Origin: JBQTJN01 sp052387095
GTDB taxonomy: Bacteria; Pseudomonadota; Alphaproteobacteria; Micavibrionales; Micavibrionaceae
DNA: 17,491 nucleotides
Assembly (NCBI GenBank): GCA_052387095.1
Contig: JBQTJN010000026.1
Location: 1-17,491 of the forward strand
Reading direction: 5' to 3'
The notes under the pieces are model-generated. The model did no database searches and had not been told where the DNA came from. It saw nothing but the letters and a program-made list of their open reading frames with translations. The position numbers were made by a program, and so were the translations under genes. This document shows, piece after piece, positions 1 through 6,157 of this stretch; the stretch's first letter is position 1; every line of letters starts with the position of its first letter.

Positions 1-75
1 CTCATCAAAGACCGCGCGACGGTATTTTGCTGGAAAAACAAAATGATAAAGAAGTACCGTAACATTATGCCGCTT

Positions 76-119
76 ATGGATGTATCCGCTCATCCATGAA
101 GTTTACGCCCCAAGGGGCG
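76..119. repeat. Two adjacent perfect hairpins
   Basis: ATGGATG (76-82) pairs with CATCCAT (91-97) across an 8-nt loop. Just after it, CGCCCC (106-111) pairs with GGGGCG (114-119) with only AA between. Both arms are exact. They sit between the edge and the xthA 3' end. They may be part of a mobile palindromic repeat or a bidirectional transcript end; neither is followed by a clear run of T. Confidence 0.5.
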
Positions 120-146
120 AGGAATAATCCCGAGAGAGATTTAAGT

Positions 147-185
147 CTGGATCGCCGCGCTCGCTTCGCTCGCTCGCGATGACGG
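147..185. repeat. REP-like palindromic intergenic element
   Basis: The segment begins CTGGATCGCC, carries a GCTCGCTTCGCTCGC core, and ends GCGATGACGG. ATCGC (151-155) and GCGAT (176-180) are inverted. The overall form matches the widespread family of intergenic elements framed by a CTGGAT-like end and an ATGAC-like end around a GAGCGAAGCGAG core, seen in many copies in alphaproteobacterial genomes. Only one copy is in this window, so membership rests on resemblance. Confidence 0.5.
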
Positions 186-227
186 TACTTGCCAAACCTT
201 CGCTCCTTCGCGTTAAAAATTCCCGGA

Positions 228-1022
228 TCACGCTTTAAGCGCCAGATCGATCATGACCGGCACATGGTCCGACGGCTGTGGCCAGTCGCGGGCATCTGTC
301 AGAATATCGTGCGATTTCAGGGCGGGAAGCAAAGGCTGTGTCACCCAGATATGATCGAGCCGCCGACCGCGATTGGATTTACGCCAGTCGTGATTGCGGT
401 ACGACCACCATGTATAGACTTTTTCCCCGGGCGGGATGAAATGCCGCGCCGTGTCCACCCAGTCGAGCGAGCGCTGCATTTTGCCCAGCCGCGTGATCTC
501 GGGTTCTGTGTGCGATACGACCTTTTTCAATTGCTTGTGCGACCAAACATCATGCTCCTGCGGCGCGATATTGAAATCGCCCAGTGCAATCAATTTTGCG
601 TCCCGCTTGTAATTCTTTTTGAACCACCGTGTCATCTCGTCGACGAAATCCAGCTTGTGTTTGTATTTGACATTGATGACAGGATCCGGCTCATCGCCCC
701 CCGCCGGGATATACAGATTATGCAGCTCGAAATCCTTGAAATTCACCGCTATATGCCGGCAGTCCTCCTTGCCGCAACGGTGATGGATTTCCTGCGCAAA
801 AAACGGTGCGCGGGATAACACAGCCACGCCATTATAGGATTTCATGCCATGAATATAGATATGCCTGTAACCAGCCTTGTGAATCTCCTCGAGCGGAAAA
901 AATTCATCCGGACACTTGGTTTCCTGCAGCGCGATAATATCCGCATTGCTTTCGCTCATGAGCTTCAAAAGTAAAGGGAGGCGCAGGCGCACCGAGTTGA
1001 TATTCCACGTGAGAACTCGCAT
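228..1022 (-). CDS. xthA: Exodeoxyribonuclease III (AP endonuclease)
   Basis: A 264-residue protein of the ExoIII/APE1 endonuclease-exonuclease-phosphatase fold, close to the usual ~265 residues. It cuts DNA at abasic sites and degrades 3' ends of duplex DNA in base excision repair. The active-site set is complete: N7 in WNINS, E34 in LQETK, Y104 in NLYIPAG, D149 and N151 in GDFNIAP, D223 in RRLDHIW, and D252-H253 in the final SDHVPV. It starts 7 nt after the ybaB stop with no clear Shine-Dalgarno site, so translation is probably coupled to ybaB. It is the last gene of the leftward ffs-dnaX-ybaB-xthA block. Paralogues of this family can differ in preferred substrate, so the symbol is by family. 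Confidence 0.93.
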   Translation of the reverse strand: MRVLTWNINSVRLRLPLLLKLMSESNADIIALQETKCPDEFFPLEEIHKAGYRHIYIHGMKSYNGVAVLSRAPFFAQEIHHRCGKEDCRHIAVNFKDFELHNLYIPAGGDEPDPVINVKYKHKLDFVDEMTRWFKKNYKRDAKLIALGDFNIAPQEHDVWSHKQLKKVVSHTEPEITRLGKMQRSLDWVDTARHFIPPGEKVYTWWSYRNHDWRKSNRGRRLDHIWVTQPLLPALKSHDILTDARDWPQPSDHVPVMIDLALKA

Positions 1023-1029
1023 GAAAGTT

Positions 1030-1353
1030 TTAGACCGGCAATTGCGCGTTCGCAGGCATGCCCAGTTCTTTCATCATCTTCTGGGTTTCTTCTTGGATAC
1101 GCGCCTCCTTGGCAGCGCCCGCGTTATTGATCGCGGCGATAACCATATCCTCCAGCGTTTCCTTATCGGACGCGCTGATAACCGATGGATTAATGTCGAG
1201 ACTTTTCACAATGCCCGCACAGCTCATGCTGACTTTCACCAGTCCGCCGCCGGCCTCACTCTCGACAATAATTTCCTTCATCAGCTCTTGCATCTCGGCC
1301 AGCTTAAATTGCATCTGCTGGGCCTGCTGCATCATTTTCTGCATATCGATCAT
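1030..1353 (-). CDS. ybaB: YbaB/EbfC family nucleoid-associated protein
   Basis: A 107-residue protein of the YbaB/EbfC DNA-binding family, which forms dimers that bind DNA and associate with the nucleoid. The N-terminal half is a methionine- and glutamine-rich helix (MQKMMQQAQQMQ, residues 4-15) and the centre holds the family's G-rich stretch followed by a V-x-V strand (EAGGGLVKVSM). The start at 1353 is set by an AAGGAT site that overlaps the dnaX stop; an ATG three codons on is the alternative. The dnaX-ybaB order is widely conserved. The usual third gene, recR, is missing and xthA follows instead. Confidence 0.93.
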   Translation of the reverse strand: MIDMQKMMQQAQQMQFKLAEMQELMKEIIVESEAGGGLVKVSMSCAGIVKSLDINPSVISASDKETLEDMVIAAINNAGAAKEARIQEETQKMMKELGMPANAQLPV

Positions 1354-1366
1354 GATCTATCCTTAT

Positions 1367-3043
1367 CTAGTCTTCAGGATACTTTATATCGGTTAACTGC
1401 GCATCCGGAAAGACCTGCAGTATATCCTGTATCTCTGGCGCCTGCAAAACCGCGGTGAAGGCGGCATTTTTAACAGCCTGCGCCTGCGCGGCCAATGTCA
1501 TTTGCCCCTGTTCCTTCGAAATACTGACCATCCAGCGCGCACCCGCCAGGCGGCTGAGCTGGCGGCCCAGATCCTGCGACAATGTCGGCGGCGCCATCTC
1601 GGCGGGGCGGATTTCAAGCCGCCCGGCCTCCATGCGGATCAGGTGCACATATTGATAAATCTGGCTCGCCAGCAGAACTTCGCCGTGGGCATTCAAGAGT
1701 GCGACCACATCCTCCAACGTATGCAGCGCGGCCGATGTTACGGGTTTGGTTTCAGGCAGAGCAGATACAGCCGCCGCAGAAGCAGAACCTGAAATGGAAT
1801 TCAGCGTCCGCCCGCCGCCGCGCGGTTCGCGTAAAGATGCTTGCGTAGAGGGCAACGAATCCGCAGGTTGATTTTTCAGCGTGCGCACAAGATCCACCGG
1901 GTCGGGCAGTTCGGCGGCGTAGGCCAGGCGCATGACGATCATCTCCGCGGCGCGGCGCGGATCCGGTGCCATCTGCACTTCGGCGAGGCCCTTTAATAAA
2001 ATCTGCCAGCTCTTGGAAAGAGCGCCCATCGGCAGTTTCTGCGCCATGGCCGACAGACGCCTGGCATCCAGCCCGCCTGCCAGCGCTTCATTGCTCTGCA
2101 GCGCCGGCACGGCGCGCAGGCGCGTCAATATATGCGTAATATCCAGCAAATCCTGAATTAGAACCACCGGATCGCCGCCGCCGCGGTGCAGGTCATCGAG
2201 AATGGAAAGTGCCTGCGCCAGCTCTCCGCCCAGCACAAATTCAAACAAATCGACATTGTGCAGGCGATCACCGAGGCCCAGCATCGACTGCACCTGGTCG
2301 CCCGTGACATTCCCCTGCCCCAACGCGATCGCCTGATCGAGCAGACTGAGACCATCGCGCACGGATCCATCCGCCGCGCGCGCGATCATTGTCAGCGCCT
2401 CGTCATCGGCCTTGATTTTTTCCGCGGCGGAAATTTTCCTGAAATGATCGATTAGTGTCGGCATGTCGACACGGCGCAGATCAAAGCGCTGGCAGCGCGA
2501 CAGCACTGTCACCGGGACTTTCCGGATCTCCGTCGTCGCGAAAATGAATTTCACATGCGGCGGCGGCTCCTCCAGTGTCTTCAGCAGCGCGTTAAACGCA
2601 TTCTTCGACAGCATATGCACTTCGTCGATGATGTAGATCTTGTAGCGCGCTTCCGTCGGCGCATAGCGCACGCCGTCAAGAATTTCGCGGATATCATCGA
2701 CGCCGGTGCGGGACGCCGCATCCATCTCAATCACATCCGGGTGGCGGTCCTCACTGATGGCTTTGCAAAGCTGGCAGTCGTCGGTCGAGCCCGTCGTGGG
2801 CCCCGCCTTGGCGTCCGGTCCGGTATAGTTAAGCGCCTTGGCGATAATGCGCGCCGTCGTCGTCTTGCCGACCCCGCGCACGCCCGTCAGCATGAAGGCA
2901 TGCGCGATGCGGCCCGATGAAATGGCGTTCTTGAGCGTGCGCACAAGCGGATCCTGCCCGATCAACTCGTCGAAATTCTGCGGCCGGTATTTCCGAGCAA
3001 GAACACGGTAGGGTTTGGGATCTGGGGACGCGGGCTGGGACAT
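1367..3043 (-). CDS. dnaX: DNA polymerase III subunit tau/gamma (clamp loader)
   Basis: A 558-residue clamp-loader ATPase of the replisome, which loads the sliding clamp onto primed DNA. The AAA+ module fills residues ~15-240: Walker A GVRGVGKTT (54-62), Walker B YIIDEVHML (137-145), sensor TTEIRK near 170-175, and the SRC arginine-finger motif at 182-184. Domain III and a Pro/Ala/Ser-rich linker follow, then a tau-type C-terminal domain. The zinc module is reduced: only C90 and C93 remain of the four cysteines in the classic family, the first being Y73 and the second probably T87. No in-frame slippery heptamer for a short gamma form was seen. The start at 3043 begins the normal RVLARKYRPQ region after a short leader. 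It lies downstream of ffs on the same strand and is 13 nt from ybaB. Confidence 0.95.
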   Translation of the reverse strand: MSQPASPDPKPYRVLARKYRPQNFDELIGQDPLVRTLKNAISSGRIAHAFMLTGVRGVGKTTTARIIAKALNYTGPDAKAGPTTGSTDDCQLCKAISEDRHPDVIEMDAASRTGVDDIREILDGVRYAPTEARYKIYIIDEVHMLSKNAFNALLKTLEEPPPHVKFIFATTEIRKVPVTVLSRCQRFDLRRVDMPTLIDHFRKISAAEKIKADDEALTMIARAADGSVRDGLSLLDQAIALGQGNVTGDQVQSMLGLGDRLHNVDLFEFVLGGELAQALSILDDLHRGGGDPVVLIQDLLDITHILTRLRAVPALQSNEALAGGLDARRLSAMAQKLPMGALSKSWQILLKGLAEVQMAPDPRRAAEMIVMRLAYAAELPDPVDLVRTLKNQPADSLPSTQASLREPRGGGRTLNSISGSASAAAVSALPETKPVTSAALHTLEDVVALLNAHGEVLLASQIYQYVHLIRMEAGRLEIRPAEMAPPTLSQDLGRQLSRLAGARWMVSISKEQGQMTLAAQAQAVKNAAFTAVLQAPEIQDILQVFPDAQLTDIKYPED

Positions 3044-3112
3044 GGGAATCCGTTTTAGAGCGATTCTGGCAAAAGCGCAATTCAGGGGGGCGGGAAATGG
3101 AGGAAATCAGCT

Positions 3113-3144
3113 GTGGAAGCCGGGGAAAGAGAGTGGAAAGCCGG
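3113..3144. repeat. Short direct repeat at the SRP RNA 3' end
   Basis: GTGGAAGCCGG (3113-3123) and GTGGAAAGCCGG (3133-3144) are near-identical and 9 nt apart. The second copy, read on the minus strand, is the 3' arm of the SRP RNA closing stem; the first lies just beyond it towards dnaX. It looks like a local duplication of the RNA's 3' arm. Confidence 0.5.
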
Positions 3145-3227
3145 ACACGACCCGGAAAAATTCACCTGCGGCTGCTTCCTTTCGGACCTGACCGGATTGA
3201 GCGAGCGTCCGCCCGCGCCGACCTTCC
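3135..3227 (-). ncRNA. ffs: Signal recognition particle RNA, small bacterial type (4.5S)
   Basis: On the minus strand the conserved SRP domain IV is present: GGTCAGGTCC (3193-3184), a GAAA tetraloop (3183-3180), and GGAAGCAGCC (3179-3170). This is the Ffh (SRP54) M-domain binding hairpin used in cotranslational targeting to the membrane. The outer stem is GGAAGGTCGG (3227-3218) with CCGGCTTTCC (3144-3135), ten consecutive pairs counting two G-T pairs. The ~93-nt length fits alphaproteobacterial 4.5S RNA. Ends are inferred from the stem and from the promoter, which predicts transcription from about 3227. It is directly upstream of dnaX, a common arrangement. The tetraloop is GAAA where E. coli has GGAA; both are GNRA loops. 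Confidence 0.92.
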
Positions 3228-3234
3228 GGAACTT

Positions 3235-3263
3235 TATATAAGTGGCCGCATCGTCCGGGGCAA
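3235..3263 (-). promoter_or_regulatory. Sigma-70 type promoter of the SRP RNA
   Basis: On the minus strand a TTGCCC -35 box (3263-3258) is followed by an exact 17-nt spacer and a TATATA -10 box (3240-3235). The predicted start, 7-8 nt later, falls at 3227-3228, where the closing stem of the SRP RNA begins. The same transcript may read on into dnaX. Confidence 0.75.
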
Positions 3264-3271
3264 GTTTTTAG

Positions 3272-3301
3272 TTGTAACCGAAGGCCGGGAAGCTGTATTT
3301 C
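3272..3301 (+). promoter_or_regulatory. Possible promoter of the tRNA gene
   Basis: TTGTAA (3272-3277) and TATTTC (3296-3301) are separated by 18 nt and lie 12 nt before the tRNA. The -10 match is weak. It would be back to back with the ffs promoter. Confidence 0.35.
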
Positions 3302-3313
3302 ATAACGAAACAG

Positions 3314-3388
3314 GCCGTTGTGGCTCAGGGGCAGAGCAACACCTTCGTAATGCGGAGGTCGGAGGTTCAAATCCTCTCGATGGCACCA
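3314..3388 (+). tRNA. tRNA-Thr (anticodon CGT), atypical anticodon stem
   Basis: A 75-nt tRNA with encoded CCA. The acceptor arms GCCGTTG (3314-3320) and CGATGGC (3378-3384) pair fully with two G-T pairs. The D stem GCTC/GAGC (3323-3326, 3334-3337) is perfect, and the T arm GGAGG-TTCAAAT-CCTCT (3361-3377) is good. The anticodon loop TTCGTAA (3344-3350) gives anticodon CGT, reading ACG (threonine). The anticodon stem is the odd part: ACACC (3339-3343) against TGCGG (3351-3355) makes only two Watson-Crick pairs of five. Other CGT-loop tRNA-Thr genes have a fully paired stem, so this could be a decaying gene, a sequencing error, or an unusual but working tRNA. Confidence 0.8.
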
Positions 3389-3411
3389 GTATTTTCTGTT
3401 AGGAACCCCGC

Positions 3412-3618
3412 ATGACTAATCAAGCTGATGTTATCGAGATTTGGAAAAAAGTAGTTGAAGTTCAAAAGCACTTTAATGATATTTGCGTGAGAATAAGAGC
3501 GCTTTCAATATATTTTCCCCGGCGGCTGCATTCCCTCATATGCAGGATGCGCTACGTTTTTACCGTAATAATAATTATGGTGGGAAAGCGAACTTTTGCG
3601 CACCTCATGCGTTACTAA
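3412..3618 (+). pseudogene. Truncated remnant of a small protein gene
   Basis: A 68-codon frame starts at an ATG 7 nt after an AGGA site, 23 nt past the tRNA. Its first ~33 residues look like real protein, with the run VIEIWKKVVEVQKHFND. From memory this resembles the N-terminus of a family of longer hypothetical membrane proteins in which a membrane helix follows the R-I-R motif; that match is unverified. After residue ~33 the frame turns into Arg-rich, unlikely sequence. The +2 frame from about 3514 is instead protein-like (around PHMQDALRFYRN) and runs to a TGA at 3627-3629, so a frameshift or internal deletion is likely. It may still be expressed as a short peptide. Confidence 0.45.
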
Positions 3619-3634
3619 CCCATACCTGAAATAT

Positions 3635-3641
3635 AAAGGAG
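3635..3641 (+). promoter_or_regulatory. Ribosome binding site that sets the yciE-like start
   Basis: AAAGGAG lies 8 nt before the ATG at 3650. It decides for this start over an upstream in-frame ATG at 3596, which would add 18 residues with no ribosome site. Confidence 0.8.
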
Positions 3642-3649
3642 CTATAATC

Positions 3650-4156
3650 ATGAGCGTTTTTTCAAAAATAGAGACAATGGAAGATCTCTTTAAATCTCTT
3701 CTGGAAGATTCCTATGATTCTGAACATCGCCTGGCGGAAGCTTTGGGCAAAATGGCGGAAGCGGCTCACAATCCCCTGCTCGCCAGCGCCTTTACAAACC
3801 ATAAAGGTGAAACCGAGCGCCAGATCACGAAACTTGAGCGCGTGTTCGAAGTTCTCGGCTTTGACAAAAAACGCAATCCTTGCGAAGCCACCAAAGGCCT
3901 GGTCAAGGAAGGTGAGGAAATCATCAAAGAGGTGAAGAACAAGGAAGTCCGCGATGCCGGCCTGATCGCAGCCGGTCAGAAAGCCGAGCACTATGAAATC
4001 GCTTCTTACGGCACACTCTGCGCACTTGCGAAAAACCTCGGCTTTGCGGAGGCGGGAAAACTTCTCCACGAAATTCTCGAGGAGGAAAAAGGTGCCGATG
4101 AAAAACTCACCAAGCTGGCTGAAGGCGGCATTAACGACCGCGCCAAAGCCGCTTAA
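3650..4156 (+). CDS. YciE/YciF-type ferritin-like protein (DUF892)
   Basis: A 168-residue, mostly helical protein of the DUF892 group in the ferritin-like superfamily, whose members form a four-helix bundle and are linked to stress responses; the reaction is not established. The family opening is plain: LFKSLLEDSYDSEHRL (13-28) matches the usual L-x-D-x-Y-x-x-E-x-x-L pattern. Candidate metal ligands by position are E25, H51 with E54, E113 or E116, and the E144-E146 cluster. Length matches the family (~160-170). The start at 3650 has a strong ribosome site. It is a single-gene unit: a remnant lies upstream and a strong terminator directly downstream. Usual companions of this family in stress loci, such as catalase or yciG-like genes, are absent here. 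Confidence 0.88.
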   Translation: MSVFSKIETMEDLFKSLLEDSYDSEHRLAEALGKMAEAAHNPLLASAFTNHKGETERQITKLERVFEVLGFDKKRNPCEATKGLVKEGEEIIKEVKNKEVRDAGLIAAGQKAEHYEIASYGTLCALAKNLGFAEAGKLLHEILEEEKGADEKLTKLAEGGINDRAKAA

Positions 4157-4173
4157 AATATTAGGACAAAGTG

Positions 4174-4208
4174 AAAACACCCCGCGTCACATTGCGGGGT
4201 GTTTTTTT
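4174..4208 (+). terminator. Rho-independent terminator after the ferritin-like gene
   Basis: CACCCCGC (4178-4185) pairs with GCGGGGTG (4194-4201) across an 8-nt loop; flanking AAAA/TTTT extends the stem to 12 pairs and the T-run continues to 4208. It starts 17 nt after the stop. It insulates the bdhA operon from upstream reading. Confidence 0.93.
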
Positions 4209-4254
4209 ATGGACTTATGCTAACGTATAAAGGAAATTCACACGAAGAGGCGTT

Positions 4255-5040
4255 ATGCATAAAAAACTCGAAGGCAAAACCGCGGTGATCACCGGCGCTT
4301 CCAGCGGGCTCGGCCATGCCATCGCCCTGAAATATGCAAGTTACGGCGCGAAGATCGCCATCTGCGATCTTAAGAAGGAACAGGCGGAAGACGCCGCACA
4401 ACAAATCATCAGGGCGGGCGGTGAAGCTATCGCCGTAAAAATGGACGTCACAAACGAAGACGACGTCAATGGAGGCATAGAGCAGGCCGCAAAGAAATGG
4501 AACGCAATTGATATCCTCGTCAGCAATGCCGGCATCCAGATTGTCCACCCTATCGAGGAATTCCCTTTCACTGAATGGAAAAAATTGCTCGCCGTACATC
4601 TCGATGGCGCCTTCCTAACCACCAAAGCCTGCGTCAAACACATGTACAAACAAAAGCGCGGCACACTTATATATATGGGCTCTGCGCATTCGCACGAAGC
4701 CTCTCCATATAAATCCGCTTACGTCACCGCCAAGCACGGTATTCTCGGTCTCTCCCGCGTCATGGCAAAGGAAGGCGCGAAATACAACGTACGCTCTAAT
4801 GTCATCTGCCCGGGCTTCGTTGATACGCCGCTGGTGCGCAAGCAAATCCCGGAACAGGCCAAAAGCTTCGGCATAACCGAGCAGGAAGTTATCGAGAAAA
4901 TCATGCTCGGCACGACGGTCGACAAACAATTCACCACCATCGACGATGTCGCCGAGGTTGCCCTGTTTCTCGGCGCCTTTGAAACCAACGCTCTCACAGG
5001 CCAATCCATCACCGTCAGTCACGGCTGGCATATGGGCTGA
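4255..5040 (+). CDS. bdhA: 3-hydroxybutyrate dehydrogenase (SDR family)
   Basis: A 261-residue short-chain dehydrogenase that oxidises 3-hydroxybutyrate to acetoacetate with NAD+, a step in using polyhydroxybutyrate. The Rossmann start TGASSGLG (13-20), NAG motif (91-93), catalytic S143, Y156 and K160, and the signature SPYKSAYVTAKHG (150-162) point to this enzyme, as do CPGFVDTPLV and the C-terminal SHGW. The Asn of the usual Asn-Ser-Tyr-Lys tetrad is replaced by H115 (in AVHLDGAF); from memory a branch of hydroxybutyrate dehydrogenases shares this H-L-D-G form. The start has a GAAGAGG site just upstream. It heads a tight operon with nhaA, kbl and tdh. Another SDR alcohol dehydrogenase is possible but less likely. 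Confidence 0.88.
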   Translation: MHKKLEGKTAVITGASSGLGHAIALKYASYGAKIAICDLKKEQAEDAAQQIIRAGGEAIAVKMDVTNEDDVNGGIEQAAKKWNAIDILVSNAGIQIVHPIEEFPFTEWKKLLAVHLDGAFLTTKACVKHMYKQKRGTLIYMGSAHSHEASPYKSAYVTAKHGILGLSRVMAKEGAKYNVRSNVICPGFVDTPLVRKQIPEQAKSFGITEQEVIEKIMLGTTVDKQFTTIDDVAEVALFLGAFETNALTGQSITVSHGWHMG

Positions 5041-5041
5041 C

Positions 5042-6157
5042 ATGGATATCCGGAAATTCCTGCAGAATGAAAGCGCCAGCGGCATCATATTGTTTTTTGC
5101 CGCAGTAACCGCCTTTGCACTCAGCAACTCTCCACTCCAAGGTATTTACAACGCCGCGCTCAATAAAGAAGTCGTGCATTGGATCAATGATGGGCTGATG
5201 GCAATTTTCTTTCTACTCATCGGACTCGAGGTCAAGCGCGAAGTCCTGGAAGGCGAACTCTCGACCCGGGCGCAGGCCGCACTTCCCGTTATAGCTGCGC
5301 TCGGTGGAATTGTCGTGCCGGCGCTGATATATACAGGTTTTAATGCCGGTGATGCGGCCGCCATGCGCGGCTGGGCAATTCCGGTCGCCACCGATATTGC
5401 CTTTGCCGTTGGCGTTCTCGCTTTGCTCGCAGACCGCGTGCCGTTCTCGCTAAAGATTTTGCTACTCTCTCTGGCTATTGTTGACGACATTGCCGCCATT
5501 CTAATCATCGCCGTGTTTTATACCGGCGATATCTCTTTTATGTTCCTGAACGCGGCTGCAGCCGGCCTTGTCGTCAACCTGCTTATGAACCGGCAGGGCG
5601 TCAGGAATCTGATTCCGTATCTCCTCGTGGGATTGCTGGTATGGCTTTGTATCTACAAATCAGGTGTTCACGCAACAATCGCCGGCGTAATGGTCGCCCT
5701 GACAATTCCGTTGAGCAAAGACGGTGACGGGCCGCTTGAAAAGCTTGAACATGTCCTGCATCCCTATGTCGCTTTCCTGATATTGCCGCTCTTCGCTTTT
5801 GCAAATGCAGGCGTAAACGTGCAGGGAATATCATTTCAGGAATTTCTCACACCCGTTCCGCTCGGCATCGCCGCCGGATTATTCTTCGGCAAACAAATCG
5901 GTGTCTTCTCCTTTATATGGCTGGGCACGCGCCTTCGCATTTGCAGCAAACCGGTGGATGCAGGCTGGCTCCAGCTTTACGGCGTATCCGTGCTCACCGG
6001 CATCGGCTTCACCATGAGCCTGTTTCTCAGCCTGCTGGCTTTCGGGAATCCGGAAATAGGCGCGGAAGTGCGCCTCGCTGTCTTTGCCGCCTCTTTCCTC
6101 TCGGCGCTGATCGGGTATAGTATTTTGCGAATCTGCAAAACCGGGAGCCCGTCATGA
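5042..6157 (+). CDS. nhaA: Na+/H+ antiporter NhaA
   Basis: A 371-residue inner-membrane antiporter that exports Na+ in exchange for H+ and supports pH and salt homeostasis. Family marks are strong: WINDGLMAIFFLLIGLEVKR (47-66), WAIPVATDIAFAVGVLALL (111-129) with D118, the ion-binding aspartates D148-D149 in LAIVDDIAAI, KSGVHAT, and the closing GIGFTMSLF. It has about 11-12 membrane segments, slightly shorter than the 388 of E. coli. The chosen start at 5042 is one base after the bdhA stop and gives the typical short N-terminus; an in-frame ATG at 4946 inside bdhA would add 32 unlikely residues. No clear ribosome site is present, so coupling to bdhA is likely. It overlaps kbl by 4 nt. Confidence 0.95.
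   Translation: MDIRKFLQNESASGIILFFAAVTAFALSNSPLQGIYNAALNKEVVHWINDGLMAIFFLLIGLEVKREVLEGELSTRAQAALPVIAALGGIVVPALIYTGFNAGDAAAMRGWAIPVATDIAFAVGVLALLADRVPFSLKILLLSLAIVDDIAAILIIAVFYTGDISFMFLNAAAAGLVVNLLMNRQGVRNLIPYLLVGLLVWLCIYKSGVHATIAGVMVALTIPLSKDGDGPLEKLEHVLHPYVAFLILPLFAFANAGVNVQGISFQEFLTPVPLGIAAGLFFGKQIGVFSFIWLGTRLRICSKPVDAGWLQLYGVSVLTGIGFTMSLFLSLLAFGNPEIGAEVRLAVFAASFLSALIGYSILRICKTGSPS

Larger units (their letters stand above)
1..227. other. Edge region without a recognisable gene
   Basis: No convincing gene is visible. One forward frame is open from the left edge to a TGA at 97-99 (32 codons). It could be the tail of a gene that starts outside the window, but it resembles nothing I recognise and its last codons lie inside a hairpin. 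The rest holds the palindromic elements at 76-97, 106-119 and 147-185. The segment also lies just downstream of xthA, so the hairpins could act as 3' ends for that leftward transcript, although no clear T-run follows them. Confidence 0.4.

Noticed and set aside
189..818. A 209-codon forward open frame
   Set aside because: It lies wholly antisense to xthA, which has the full active-site set; no family features are visible in it.
1367..3043. Programmed frameshift in dnaX for a gamma form
   Set aside because: The only A-run noticed (complement of 2416-2421) is not in slippery-heptamer phase and lies near residue 210, too early for a gamma end.
3314..3650. An integrated element at the tRNA
   Set aside because: No integrase, no duplicated tRNA 3' end and no attachment pair are visible; only a short remnant is present.
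4946..5041. Upstream start for nhaA inside bdhA
   Set aside because: The 32 extra residues are unlike NhaA N-termini, and the ATG at 5042 gives the expected length and a coupled start.
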